64,000 nt of DNA from Roseiarcus sp963758335 (GCA_963758335.1 CAVWVF010000004.1:1240001-1304000), one strand, 5' to 3'; shown: positions 9,008-18,508, numbered from the stretch's first letter. Notes: generated by a model from the sequence alone, not told the origin. A program made the numbers and translations.

Positions 9008-10617
9008 TCATCGTCGCTGTCGCAGCCGACAAAAATCCTTCACGATCTCGCGAGCCGCGTTGCGTCCCGGCGCTCCGCTGACCCCGCCGCCCGGATGAGT
9101 CGAGGCGCCGCACATATAGAGGCCGGGAACCGGCGACCGATAGTCGGCGTGGCCGAGCACCGGCCGAGCCGAATAAAGCTGATCCAGCGACAGGCATCCG
9201 TGAAAGATGTCGCCGCCGACGAGGCCGAAATCGCGCTCGAGGTCGAGCGGCGACAGAATTTTGTAGGCGATCACGGACGCCTTGAAGCCGGGCGCATAAG
9301 ACTCGACCGCGTCGATCATCAAATCGGCGACCTCCTCGCGCGCGTCGTCCCAGGACCGTCCGTCGGGGAGCTTCGGCGCGACATGCTGGCAGAAGAGCGA
9401 AGCGACGTGCCGCCCTGGCGGCGCAAGCAAATCGTCGAGCGTCGAGGGAATGAGCATTTCGACGATCGGCGCCTCGGACCAGCCCGATCGGCGCGCATCC
9501 ATATAGGCGCGCTCCATGTAGGCGAGACTCGGCGCAATCACAATTCCCGCGCCGTGGTGCTCGGCCGTCGTGCGACCCGGCAGGCAGGAGAAGCTCGGCA
9601 GCTCGCTGAGCGCGAGGTTCATGCGGAATACGCCGGAGGCGCTGCGCCACGCGCCGACGCGGGCGCGAAAGTCCGCCGGCAACGCCGCGGGATCGATGAG
9701 CTTCTCGAACGTCGCTTCGGATGGAGGTTCGAAACGACCGCGCGCGCCTCGATCTTTTCGCCCTCGTTGGTGACGACGCCAGCGGCGCGCCCATCCGCCA
9801 GAAGAATTTCCGCGACCGCCGAGTTCGTGCGGATGGCGACGCCGCGGGCGGCGCACGAGCGCGCCATCGCTTGCGTGATCGCGCCCATGCCGCCGACCGC
9901 ATGGCCCCAGACGCCCTTTCTGCCGTTGGTTTCACCGAAGCAGTGATGCAGCAGCACGTAGGCCGTGCCGGCCGCGTAGGGGCTGGCGTAGGTTCCGACG
10001 ATTCCGTCGAAGCCGAGGAGCGCCTTGATGGGATCGCTCTGGAACCATTGCTCGAGAAAATCTCCGGCAGAGCGGGCGAAGATCCCAAGGAGATCGCGCT
10101 GGCCTTCGATCCCGAGCGGACGCAGGCGCCTGGCGACGCGCGCCGTGTCGAGCAACCCGCGCAGGGCCGCCATGAGGCCGCGTCCGGTCGCCACGTTGGG
10201 CGGCGTCTCGAGGGCGATTGCGCGCAGGACGTCGGCCAAGCGTTCGAGCCCCGCCTCGTAGGCGTCGAGACGCTCGGCGTCCGCGGCCGAGAACTTGGCG
10301 ACCTCGGCCTTCGTGCGCCCCGGCGACGCCTTGAGATAGCGCCCATCGGGAAGCGGCAGGAAGTTGGAGAGCGGCCGCTCCACGATCCGCAAGCCGTGCC
10401 GCGCGAGATCGAGATCCCGGATGATTGTCGGATGGAGCAGCGAGACGGCGTAGGCGGCGACGGAATTGCGGAATCCGGGGTGAAATTCCTCGGTCGCCGC
10501 CGCGCCGCCGACGACCGCGCGCCGCTCGACCATCGTGGTCTTCAATCCCGCCGCTGCGAGATAGGCGGCCGCGACGAGGCCGTTGTGGCCGCCGCTGACG
10601 ACTACGACGTCGCTCAT
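9008..10617 (-). pseudogene. FAD-dependent oxidoreductase (PYROXD2/phytoene desaturase-like), frameshifted
   Basis: The N-terminal frame begins at 10617 with an FAD-binding segment (VVVVSGGHNGLVAAAYLAAA). It continues through PLPDGRYLKASPG and GGMGAITQAMA to VSNLHP. The C-terminal half then lies in another frame, from ATFEKLIDP to the stop at 9008, with the typical closing segment GLYMCGASTHPGGGVSGAPG. A single indel near 9716-9722 explains this. The combined length of about 535 residues is normal for the family. The first glycine of the usual GxGxxG is serine here. It lies 17 bp downstream of the aldehyde dehydrogenase on the same strand, so the two likely form an operon. The substrate is unknown. 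Confidence 0.8.
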
Positions 10618-10633
10618 TCGTTTGCGGGGTGCG

Positions 10634-12136
10634 TCAGACGTCGAATTTCACCCCCTGGGCGAGCGGCAACCTGGCCGAATAGTTCACCGTGCTGGTCTGC
10701 CGGCGCATGTAGCTCCTCCAGGCGTCGGAGCCGCTCTCCCGTCCGCCTCCGGTCTCCTTCTCGCCGCCGAAGGCGCCGCCGATCTCGGCCCCCGACGGAC
10801 CGATGTTGACGTTGGCGATGCCGCAATCGGAGCCCGTCGTGGAGAGGAAGGTCCCCGCCTCGCGCATGTTGAGCGTGAAGATTGAGGACGAGAGGCCCTG
10901 CGGCACGTCGTTGTGTATGGCGATCGCCTCCTCCAGCGTCTCGTAGCCGAGGGTATAGAGGATAGGCGCGAAGGTCTCCTCGCGCACGATTCCGGTCTGG
11001 CCGGGCATCTCGACGATTGCGGGCTCCACATAGGCCCCACCGTTCGGCACGCCTTCGACGACTGTCCGGCCGCCGTGCGCGACCCCGCCCTCCGCCTTGG
11101 CGCGGGTCAGCGCAACGCCCATCCGATCGCGCGCCGCATGATCGATGAGCGGGCCGACCAGAGTTCCCGGTTCGCGCGGATCGCCGATCGGCAGGCTGGC
11201 GTACGCCTTGACGAGCCGCCGGGAGAGCTCGTCGCGGACCGAATGATGAACGATCAGTCGCCGGAGCGAGGTGCAGCGCTGCCCGGCGGTGCCGACGGCC
11301 GAGAACAGGATGGCCGGGACCGCCATGTCGAGATCGGCGGAAGGAGCGACGATCATTGCGTTGTTGCCGCCGAGTTCGAGAATGGCGCGACCGAACCGGG
11401 CGGCGACTTTCGGACCGACCACCGATCCCATCCGGGTTGAGCCCGTCGCCGAGACGATCGGCACGTCCCTGGAGGCGACCAGCGCCTCGCCGATCGCCGG
11501 TCCGCCGATGACGATCTGCGCGAGTCCGTCCGGCGCTTCGGCGCCGAAGCGCTTCGCGGCGCGTTCGAACGCCTTCATCGCCGCAAGCGCGCTGAGCGGC
11601 GTCTTCTCCGAGGGCTTCCAGATCACCGGATCGCCGCATACGAGCGCGAGGGCCGCGTTCCATGACCAGACCGCCACCGGGAAATTGAAGGCGGAAATGA
11701 CCGCGCACGGCCCCATCGGATGCCATGTCTCCATCATGCGATGGCCCGGGCGCTCGGAGGCGATGGTGAGACCGTAGATCTGCCGCGAGAGGCCGACGGC
11801 GAAATCGCAGATGTCGATCATCTCCTGCACTTCGCCGAGACCCTCGGAGACGATCTTTCCGGCTTCGAGCGTGACGACGGCGCCGAGCGCCTCCTTGGCG
11901 GCGCGCAATTCTTCGCCGAGGAGGCGGACGAGCTCGCCTCGGCGCGGAGCCGGAACGTCCCGCCAGGAGAGGAAGGCGCTCTTGGCGCGAGCGATGACCG
12001 CCGGCATGTCGGAGAGAGCCGTCTCCTTAAGGCGGGCGATCTCCGCGCCGTCGATCGGCGAGTAGACCTTAAGCGCGCCGCCGGTCAATTCCGCCGGGCC
12101 GAGGCCCGCCCGCTGAAGAATGTCCTCGCTGGTCAT
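10634..12136 (-). CDS. Aldehyde dehydrogenase, ALDH7 type (aminoadipic semialdehyde dehydrogenase-like)
   Basis: A 500-residue NAD(P)+-dependent dehydrogenase with the catalytic cysteine in GTAGQRCTSLRR, the general-base glutamate in ILELGGNNA and the nucleotide-binding part around SATGSTRMG. The C-terminal signature EKETGGGRESGSDAWR, followed by a QTSTVNYS segment, is characteristic of ALDH7/AmaB enzymes. These oxidise L-2-aminoadipate-6-semialdehyde (piperideine-6-carboxylate) in lysine degradation. The family is clear; the exact substrate is inferred. It is upstream of, and probably cotranscribed with, the FAD oxidoreductase at 9008-10617. The start ATG 12136 gives a normal length. Confidence 0.9.
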   Translation of the reverse strand: MTSEDILQRAGLGPAELTGGALKVYSPIDGAEIARLKETALSDMPAVIARAKSAFLSWRDVPAPRRGELVRLLGEELRAAKEALGAVVTLEAGKIVSEGLGEVQEMIDICDFAVGLSRQIYGLTIASERPGHRMMETWHPMGPCAVISAFNFPVAVWSWNAALALVCGDPVIWKPSEKTPLSALAAMKAFERAAKRFGAEAPDGLAQIVIGGPAIGEALVASRDVPIVSATGSTRMGSVVGPKVAARFGRAILELGGNNAMIVAPSADLDMAVPAILFSAVGTAGQRCTSLRRLIVHHSVRDELSRRLVKAYASLPIGDPREPGTLVGPLIDHAARDRMGVALTRAKAEGGVAHGGRTVVEGVPNGGAYVEPAIVEMPGQTGIVREETFAPILYTLGYETLEEAIAIHNDVPQGLSSSIFTLNMREAGTFLSTTGSDCGIANVNIGPSGAEIGGAFGGEKETGGGRESGSDAWRSYMRRQTSTVNYSARLPLAQGVKFDV

Positions 12137-12638
12137 GGTTCGCGCCCTTCTCTTCTGCGAACGGACCGTTCGACCTTAAATCGCGTTCGGCGGCAAGTCC
12201 TACCCCCGCGCGCCCAGGGCTCCAAACTCAGTTAACGGCTAGTTCAAGGCGAGAGCGAACGGCGCCGGTCGCACCTCATTTGACGGCAATTTCGCGCGAG
12301 CCGCCCGGCGTCTCCACTCGGCGGGCTTAAAGTCAGCTATGCGCGTGGCGCGGGCCGTGGCCCCTCTTGTCGCGGTTCTCGCTCACCTGATCCGGCCTGT
12401 TGAGGCGACCCGTTTGCCTGATAACGGGGAAAGAACAGGGCAAAACGGCCCGCCATCGGCCCGTTTTCGCTGCCCAAATGCGTGTGATTCCAGCAGATTG
12501 CGCGTAATCCTGCGCGCGCGAGCGGGCGCGGTAACAGGAAACGGAACAGGGAAGAAATTCGGGCTTAACAGGGGCATAACAGATCCTATGCGGGTGGACG
12601 GCGGCCGGACCCTTGGTAGGCTGATCTTCCACACCAGC
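12137..12638 (+). other. Non-coding region upstream of the IS island
   Basis: No convincing gene is seen. The segment holds the upstream region of the leftward aldehyde dehydrogenase gene and, towards 12440-12638, probably the left non-coding end of the IS110-family element whose ATG is at 12639. IS110-group elements carry a non-coding guide (bridge) RNA next to the transposase gene, so this part is a candidate for it. No structure was proven by eye. Confidence 0.35.
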
Positions 12639-12660
12639 ATGGAGGCAACCGATGCATTTA

Positions 12661-13719
12661 GAGCGGTATCCGAACGGATTGAATTGGTTGGGGGATTCCC
12701 GAATCGGTTAATTTCTGCTTCGTCATTCACGCTGCGAGAATGGGGGCGGCGGGGATGGGTCTTTCCAACGATCTTCGCGAGCGCGTGGTTGAGGCGGTGG
12801 TCTTGGGCGGGTTGTCGCGCAATCAGGCGGCCGCGCATTTCAAAGTGAGCATAGCGAGCGCAGTGCGCTGGGTGAAGCGGTTCCAAACCACGGGCGAGAT
12901 TTCGCCGGCGCCTTCTGGCGGCGACCGACGCTCCGGCCGGATCGAGGCGCATCGCGACTATCTGTTGGGCCTGATCCGGCGCAGCCCGGACATGACGCTG
13001 CTCGAGATCCAGGAGCGGCTGATCGCCAATTGCGGCGAGCGCTTTGCGGTCTCTGTGCTGTGGCGTTTCTTCGACCGTCACGAGATCACCTTTAAAAAAA
13101 ACAGCGCATGCCGAGGAACAACAACGCGCGGACGTGCAAAGTCGACGCCGGGAATGGTTCGCGGGGCAGCTCGATCTCGATCCGACGAAACTCGTTTTCG
13201 TTGACGAGACCGGAGCCTCCACCAATCTCGCGCGCAAAGGCGGACGTTGCCGGCGCGGGCGCCGCTTGCGGGCGGCCACCCCGCACAGTCACTACAAAAC
13301 GGTGACTTTGGTCGCCGGCCTTCGCCTTCGCGGCCTGACGGCGGCAAAGACTTTCGATGGACCGATCAACGCCGCCCTGTTCGAGGATTGGCTGGAGACA
13401 TGCCTCGTCCCCACGCTCTCGCCCGGCGAGATCGTCGTCATGGACAATCTCCCGGCTCACAAGGGGCCGCGGGTCGAGCAACTCATCAAGGCGGCGGGCG
13501 CGGAGTTGCGATATCTCCCAGCCTACAGTCCTGATATGAACCCCATCGAAAAAGCCTTCTCCAAGCTCAAAGCCTTCCTGCGCAAAATCGCCGAACGGAC
13601 CGTCGCGGGCCTCATGCGCGCCCTCGAAACCTGCGCCGAAATCTTCAAGCCCTCGCAATGTACAAATTACTTCAAATCCTGTGGTTATGAGCACGATACA
13701 GGATGATCGGATTCCGCTC
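12661..13719 (+). mobile_element. IS630-family insertion sequence
   Basis: The ends are 13-bp inverted repeats with one mismatch: GAGCGGTATCCGA at 12661-12673 and TCGGATTCCGCTC at 13707-13719. A TA dinucleotide flanks each side (12659-12660 and 13720-13721), the target duplication expected for IS630/Tc1-like elements. The element is about 1.06 kb and carries a transposase in two overlapping frames. It sits inside the first codons of an IS110-type transposase gene. Confidence 0.88.
12755..13706 (+). CDS. IS630-family transposase, two frames joined by a frameshift
   Basis: The first frame (12755-13204) encodes an N-terminal helix-turn-helix region beginning MGLSNDLRERVVEAVVLGG, with SRNQAAAHFKVS. 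The second frame (13044-13706) encodes the DDE nuclease: FVDETGAS (first Asp), VMDNLPAHK (second Asp) and YSPDMNPIEKAFSKLK (Glu). The frames meet at a run of eight A at 13094-13101. A +1 (or -2) slip there joins FKK to the downstream frame, so this is plausibly the programmed frameshift known in several IS630 elements rather than a defect. The stop at 13704-13706 lies just inside the right inverted repeat. The element may be active. Confidence 0.85.
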
Positions 13720-13790
13720 TAATCACCTCCGCGACCGTTGTCGCGACCACCGCCCGCGCGAATGATATCACGCTGTTCGCCTCGCTCGAA

Positions 13791-14876
13791 TTGAGCAAAT
13801 CGAAATGGGTTGTGACGATCAACAGTCCGGGCGGCGAGAAATTTTCCAGGCATGTGGTCGAGGGTGGGGACGGCGCCGGCCTGCTCGACCTTCTTTCGCG
13901 GTCGAGGGCGAAGGCCGAGCAGCGCTATGGCGTGCCGATCAAAGCGATCGTCATTCAGGAGGCGGGATTGGACGGATTTTGGATCCATCGCCTGCTGCTC
14001 GCCGAGGGGATCGAGAGCCACGTGGTCGATGCGGCTTCGATTGCGGTCGACCGGCGGCATCGGCGAGCCAAGACCGATGCGATCGACGGCGAGACGCTGT
14101 TGCGGACGCTGATGGCGTGGGCTCGCGGCGAGCGGCGGGTCTGCTCCATGGTTCGCGCGCCGAGCCCGGAAGAAGAGGATCGCCGGCGGCTGACCCGCGA
14201 GCGCGGCACGCTGCTCAAGGAACGCATTCAGCACACCAATCGGGTCAGGGGCCTGCTCAGCGGCCAAGGCATCCGGGATTACAACCCGCTTCGGCGCGAT
14301 CGTTTTGAGCGGCTCGAGGCGCTGCGAACCGGCGACGGCCGCGAGCTGCCGCCGCTGCTGAAGGCGGAAATACGCCGGGAGCTCGATCGGATCGCGCTGG
14401 CGACGACGCAACTGGCTGCGGTCGAACGGGCCCGCGACGCGCTCATCCGCACGGAAGCCGAGGAGCGCACCAACCCCGCCGCCCGGCTCCTCGAGCTCAA
14501 GGGCTTGGGCCCCGAGTTCGCCTCGCTCCTCTGGCTGGAATCGTTGTTCCGCAGCTTCGCCAACCGCCGCCAGGTGGCGGCTTACGGCGGATTGGCGCCC
14601 AGCCCCTGGCAGAGCGGCGGCGTCGAACGGGATCAAGGCATCTCGAAGTCGGGCAACCGCCGCCTGCGCAAGACCATGATCGAGCTGGCCTGGTTCTGGC
14701 TGCGTCACCAGCCGGACTCGGCGTTGAGCCGCTGGTTTCGGGCGCGGGTCGGCGCCGCGAAGGGACGGGTCCGCCGGATCGCCATCGTGGCGCTGGCCCG
14801 CAAACTGCTCGTCGCCTTGTGGCGCTATGTCACCCAAGGCGTCGTTCCCGAGGGCGCGGTGTTCAAGGCGGCCTGA
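13791..14876 (+). CDS. IS110-family transposase, 5' end displaced by IS630
   Basis: The main frame encodes a DEDD-type recombinase: IQEAGLDGFWIHRLL, HVVDAASIAVDRR and AKTDAIDGETLLR carry the acidic residues. The C-terminal Tnp_20 domain includes LLELKGLGPEFASLLW and AYGGLAPSP, with the SKSGNRRLRK region. The frame is open from 13722, giving ITSATVVATTARANDI before the TTG at 13791. The missing first residues, MEATDA, are found at 12639-12656 on the other side of the IS630 element. Removing 12658-13722 restores the frame exactly. Removing the element plus one TA leaves one extra base. IS110 proteins act with a bridge RNA to recombine DNA. The interrupted copy is probably inactive. Confidence 0.85.
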   Translation: MSKSKWVVTINSPGGEKFSRHVVEGGDGAGLLDLLSRSRAKAEQRYGVPIKAIVIQEAGLDGFWIHRLLLAEGIESHVVDAASIAVDRRHRRAKTDAIDGETLLRTLMAWARGERRVCSMVRAPSPEEEDRRRLTRERGTLLKERIQHTNRVRGLLSGQGIRDYNPLRRDRFERLEALRTGDGRELPPLLKAEIRRELDRIALATTQLAAVERARDALIRTEAEERTNPAARLLELKGLGPEFASLLWLESLFRSFANRRQVAAYGGLAPSPWQSGGVERDQGISKSGNRRLRKTMIELAWFWLRHQPDSALSRWFRARVGAAKGRVRRIAIVALARKLLVALWRYVTQGVVPEGAVFKAA

Positions 14877-15682
14877 CCCGATGGCTCAATCCTACGCCGA
14901 CGCTCCAACGATGGCTTAACGACTCAACCCCATTCCAGCGAAGCCGAACGCGACGGCTTCGCCGGATCCGGGCGGGCGGTGACCGCGGCTTTGCCTGGCT
15001 GAAACACGCCGTTTAACAGGATGGTCCCCGCCAACCCGAGCCCGACGCCCTCGAGCATGAGGGATTATGGTGCGAGCCCCGACAAGCTCGACCGGATGTG
15101 AGGTGATGCGGCCGTCAAGGCTGCATGCGAAAGACGGGCTCACGCTTCGGATCCAAACGCCAAAGGAGATGCGCAATGCCAAAATGAATGAGCGCGGCAA
15201 AGACCACAGAGGCAGCCAAGAGCGCGCAAGGGCGCGCTCGCTCGTGACAGTGTATCCGGCCGCTGGCGCGTCAAGGTCGCTTCGCTCCCTGCTCCGCTGC
15301 GCTTCGCCCCGCTTCGCGGGTGACACGCCAGCGGCCGGTGCAAACGAATGAGCTTGACCCGAAACACCCCATGTGAGGGCAAGAACAGGCGGCGGAGACG
15401 CGATGAAAGGAATCCCCCGCCTGCGCCGGAAGCTCCGTCCAGAAGCCCTTCGAGAGCTGCGAATTGCGCATGGCTGAGCCCCGCGCTGCCCCGCCGGGAT
15501 GGAGCAACGAACAATCGCCATTGCACGCCAACTTGGCGGCTTTTGTTGACTTGGATTCGTCGCCGCGCCCGTGTGCCGGCTTGAGCTCGGGTCGCCGCAA
15601 TTTGGCCGAAGCCTGCGCGTAGCCTGAACGTGTTGCATGTAAACAACGTTTTTGCGCAGTTGTTCGACATGCGGGAGGGGGC
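14877..15682 (+). other. Non-coding region between IS110 and epsI
   Basis: No supported gene. It contains the right end of the IS110 element, with a near repeat of CGATGGCT at about 14880 and 14910, a large hairpin at 15256-15338, and a GGGAGGGG ribosome-site-like stretch before the epsI start. Exosortase or polysaccharide genes, which usually neighbour epsI, are not present. Confidence 0.5.
15256..15338. repeat. Long inverted repeat (18-bp arms)
   Basis: CCGGCCGCTGGCGCGTCA at 15256-15273 pairs with TGACACGCCAGCGGCCGG at 15321-15338, 17 of 18 positions, around a 47-nt loop. The loop itself is rich in CGCTTCG-like words. No open frame uses it. It resembles a dispersed intergenic repeat, but whether other copies exist cannot be told from this window. 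Confidence 0.7.
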
Positions 15683-16421
15683 GTGGCGCGCTCAGTCAAC
15701 CTGGTCTTGGCCAGCTTCGCCATGCTCGCGGCGGCGTTCCTCGCACATGCGCTGGCGCCGCACCGCCGGATGGCGCGCACGCATGACGCGTTCGACATCG
15801 ATGCCCACGTTCCGCATGCGTTTGGCGATTGGTCCGCCCTTCCCGGCCTGGAGGCGATCCGGCCGCCGCCCGACGGACTCAAGGCGCGGATCGACAATCA
15901 AGAGGTGTCGCGCGCCTTCGTCGACAAGGAAGGCCACGTGATCATGCTGATGGTCGCTTACGGCGAAAGCCAGAGCGGACGGCTGCAGCTTCATCATCCG
16001 GAAATCTGCTACACGGCCCAGGGCTTTCGCGTCACGCCGCCGGTGACCTCGACCTTCAATTGGTCGCCCTCCGATCGAGTTGACGCGCCTCGTTGCGACT
16101 CGCGAGGCTCGGCTCGAACCGATCAGCTACTGGATGCGGATCGGCTACGACGTCACGAACAGCAACTTCGAGCGGCAAGTGCTGAAGCTGGAATACGGCC
16201 TCAGGGGATGGATCCCCGACGGCGTGCTGTTCCGCGTCTCGACGGTCGGCCTGCCGGCCGAGATGAGCTTCGAGATTCAGGAAAAGTTCATCCGGGACCT
16301 GCTGAACGAAGCGCCCGCCGAAACCCGGGCCTTCATGGTCGGCGATCCCGCCAAGGCGCTTCTCCCTTCGCGGCGTCAGGCCCCGAGTGAAGGCGAGGGG
16401 CGGCGCTCGACGGCGATGTGA
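15683..16421 (+). pseudogene. epsI: EpsI-type exosortase-associated protein, frameshifted
   Basis: GTG 15683 follows a strong GGGAGGGG site. The N-terminus is a hydrophobic anchor (VNLVLASFAMLAAAFLAHAL). The family motif LHHPEICYTAQGF carries the conserved His and Cys. Near 16065-16072 the frame changes and the C-terminal part continues as ELTRLVATREARLEPISYW and YGLRGWIPDGVLFRVST. One extra base explains this. EpsI proteins work with exosortases in exporting or anchoring exopolysaccharide or PEP-CTERM-type proteins. No exosortase gene is nearby; insertion sequences lie on both sides. The gene looks stranded and is probably non-functional, unless the indel is a sequencing error. Confidence 0.8.
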
Positions 16422-16510
16422 CCGCCCGCGTCTTGCGCGGCGCGGCGCTGTCTCAGTTTGAATTTCGGGTGAGGGCGGGATGCGGCCCTTTTTGCACCTG
16501 ATTTCTGCAC

Positions 16511-18245
16511 GTAATCGGGGCAAATTTCCGGGCGGAAGGGGGGAGTCAAGCGTCGGAAAGTATGATTTAAGCTGGGGATGTCCGTTGATTCGGGTGATCC
16601 GCTTGAGCGCATGACGCCGGCCGAGCTCATCGGCCTGGTTCGCACTTTGATTGGCGAAGTGACCCGCTTTCAGGCGGAGTACGAGAAGGTGAGCGGGGCG
16701 TTGGCCAAGCTGAGGGTCGAGCATCAGGCGGTCAAGGACGAACTGGCGCGATTGAAGAAACTGCCGCCGCGGCCGCCACAGAAACCCTCGGGGATGGACA
16801 AGGCGACGGACCGACCGGATTCGCAAGCGAACGCGCCCAAGGGCGGGCGGTCGACGCAGCGGCGCGGCAGCAACCTGGACAAGCTGACGGTCACGCAAAC
16901 CATCGAGGTGAAGGTCGACGCGCCAGCGGGTTCCCGCCACAAGGGCTACGAAGAGATCGTCGTTCAGGACTTGGTTCTGAATCCTTTGGTGACCCGCTAT
17001 CGGCGCGAGCGCTGGCAAACGCCGGATGGGAAGACTCTGATCGCGCCGCTCGATCCCGGGATCGTCGGTGGCTATGGCCCGCATCTTCAGCGCCTGATCT
17101 TGATGCTGCACTTTCAGGGACAGATGACCTGCGAGCGGATTCTGGCGCTGCTGAACGGCGTCGGCGTGGTGATTTCGAAACGCCAGGTGGTGCGCCTGCT
17201 GGCCGCCAAGCTCGAGACGTTCCGCGCTGAGGACGCCGAGGTGCTGAAGACCGGATTGAGCAGCGCTTCCTTCGTCACGGTCGACGACACCGGCGCCCGC
17301 CATCGAGGCAAGAGCGGCGTGACGACCCAGATCGGTTCCGACAGCTTCACCACGTTTCGAACCGGCCCGAGCAAGTCCCGCCTGGCGTTCCTGCGCAATC
17401 TCCTGGGCGGCGCGGCCTCTTACGTGGTCAACGAGGCGGCGCTCGTCTACATGCGGGCTTGCAATCTGAGCCTCAGCCTCATCGACACGCTCGCGGGCCA
17501 TCCGACGCGGCTTTTTGCGTCTCACGAAGACTGGACGAGCCATCTGAACGCGCTCGGATTCGCCGATCTCAGGATCACCCCCGATCCGGTGCGGGTCGCC
17601 AGCGAGGGTGCTCTGTGGGGCGCCGTTCGCGAGCAAGGCCTGCTCGGCCAAGCCATCGTCGTGTCAGACGGCGCCGGCCAGTTCCGCGTCGGCGAACACG
17701 CCTTGTGCTGGGTGCACGCCGAACGCCTGGTCCACAAGCTCATCCCCGCCAACGACAAGCAGCGCAACGCGATCGAGGTCGCACGGCGCATGATCTGGTG
17801 GTTCTATCGCGCCTTAAAAGAATACAAGCTCGCCCCGAGCCTCGAGAAAGCCGAGCGTTTGCGGGCGCAGTTCGACAGCATCTTCAACCGCTCCAGAACC
17901 GGCTACGCCACCCTCGACAGCCTGCTCAGGCGCCTCTTTCGCCTCAAGGACGATCTCTTGCGCGTCCTCGACCATCCCCATATTCCGCTGCACACCAACG
18001 CCTCGGAAAACGACATCCGCGTCTTCGTCACCAAGCGCAAAATCTCCGGCGGGACCCTCAGCGACAGAGGCCGCGACGCCCGCGACGTCATGCTCGGGCT
18101 CGCCAAGACCTGCAGGAAGCTCAAAATCCCCTTCTTCGACTATCTCGGCGCTCGCCTCGCCATTCCAGGCCCCGAAATCCCCGATCTCGCAACTCTCGTC
18201 AGGCCCGCCCCAAGCTAACGCCGCCCGGAAATTCGCCCCGGTTAC
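16511..18245 (+). mobile_element. IS66-family element (single-transposase, ISBst12-like)
   Basis: The ends are 25-bp inverted repeats, 23 of 25 matching, at 16511-16535 (beginning GTAATCGGGG) and 18221-18245 (ending CGCCCCGGTTAC). The GTAA terminus is typical of IS66 elements. It encodes only the large transposase and lacks tnpA and tnpB, as in the ISBst12 subgroup. The usual 8-bp target duplication is not found: TTCTGCAC on the left and GAGCTCTT on the right differ. Confidence 0.85.
16578..18218 (+). CDS. IS66-family transposase
   Basis: A 546-residue protein, intact. Seen: an N-terminal coiled-coil (about residues 25-62) followed by a basic Pro-rich linker, a central domain starting LIAPLDPGIVGGYGPHL, and the DDE-type catalytic region. 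Acidic residues lie in FVTVDDTGARH, VVSDGAGQF and the C-terminal block HTNASENDIRVFVTKRKISG. The cysteine/histidine pair in ALCWVHAERL is typical of IS66 TnpC. It fills the element between its inverted repeats, and the stop lies 2 bp before the right repeat. The frame is intact, so it could be active. Confidence 0.92.
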   Translation: MSVDSGDPLERMTPAELIGLVRTLIGEVTRFQAEYEKVSGALAKLRVEHQAVKDELARLKKLPPRPPQKPSGMDKATDRPDSQANAPKGGRSTQRRGSNLDKLTVTQTIEVKVDAPAGSRHKGYEEIVVQDLVLNPLVTRYRRERWQTPDGKTLIAPLDPGIVGGYGPHLQRLILMLHFQGQMTCERILALLNGVGVVISKRQVVRLLAAKLETFRAEDAEVLKTGLSSASFVTVDDTGARHRGKSGVTTQIGSDSFTTFRTGPSKSRLAFLRNLLGGAASYVVNEAALVYMRACNLSLSLIDTLAGHPTRLFASHEDWTSHLNALGFADLRITPDPVRVASEGALWGAVREQGLLGQAIVVSDGAGQFRVGEHALCWVHAERLVHKLIPANDKQRNAIEVARRMIWWFYRALKEYKLAPSLEKAERLRAQFDSIFNRSRTGYATLDSLLRRLFRLKDDLLRVLDHPHIPLHTNASENDIRVFVTKRKISGGTLSDRGRDARDVMLGLAKTCRKLKIPFFDYLGARLAIPGPEIPDLATLVRPAPS

Positions 18246-18508
18246 GAGCTCTTGCTCTAATCCTTTGAAAAGGTTCAAAGCGGCAATGGGCAGGCCTTGT
18301 AACGAGTTGGCATGAATGCGCGGTCGGCGCCCCGTCCGTTTGGCGTCGACGCCTCGGTTTCTTGGTTCATGGCCCGCGATGGGTGCAAGCCGACCGCATC
18401 ATGCTCCACACCGGGCGAGACGCCTCGGCTGCCGCCGGCTCGGCCGGCGCGGGCCCCCTCTTCCATGTCGCCCGAGTTCCGGCCTAAGGTCCGGAGCGGA
18501 GGTCCGCC

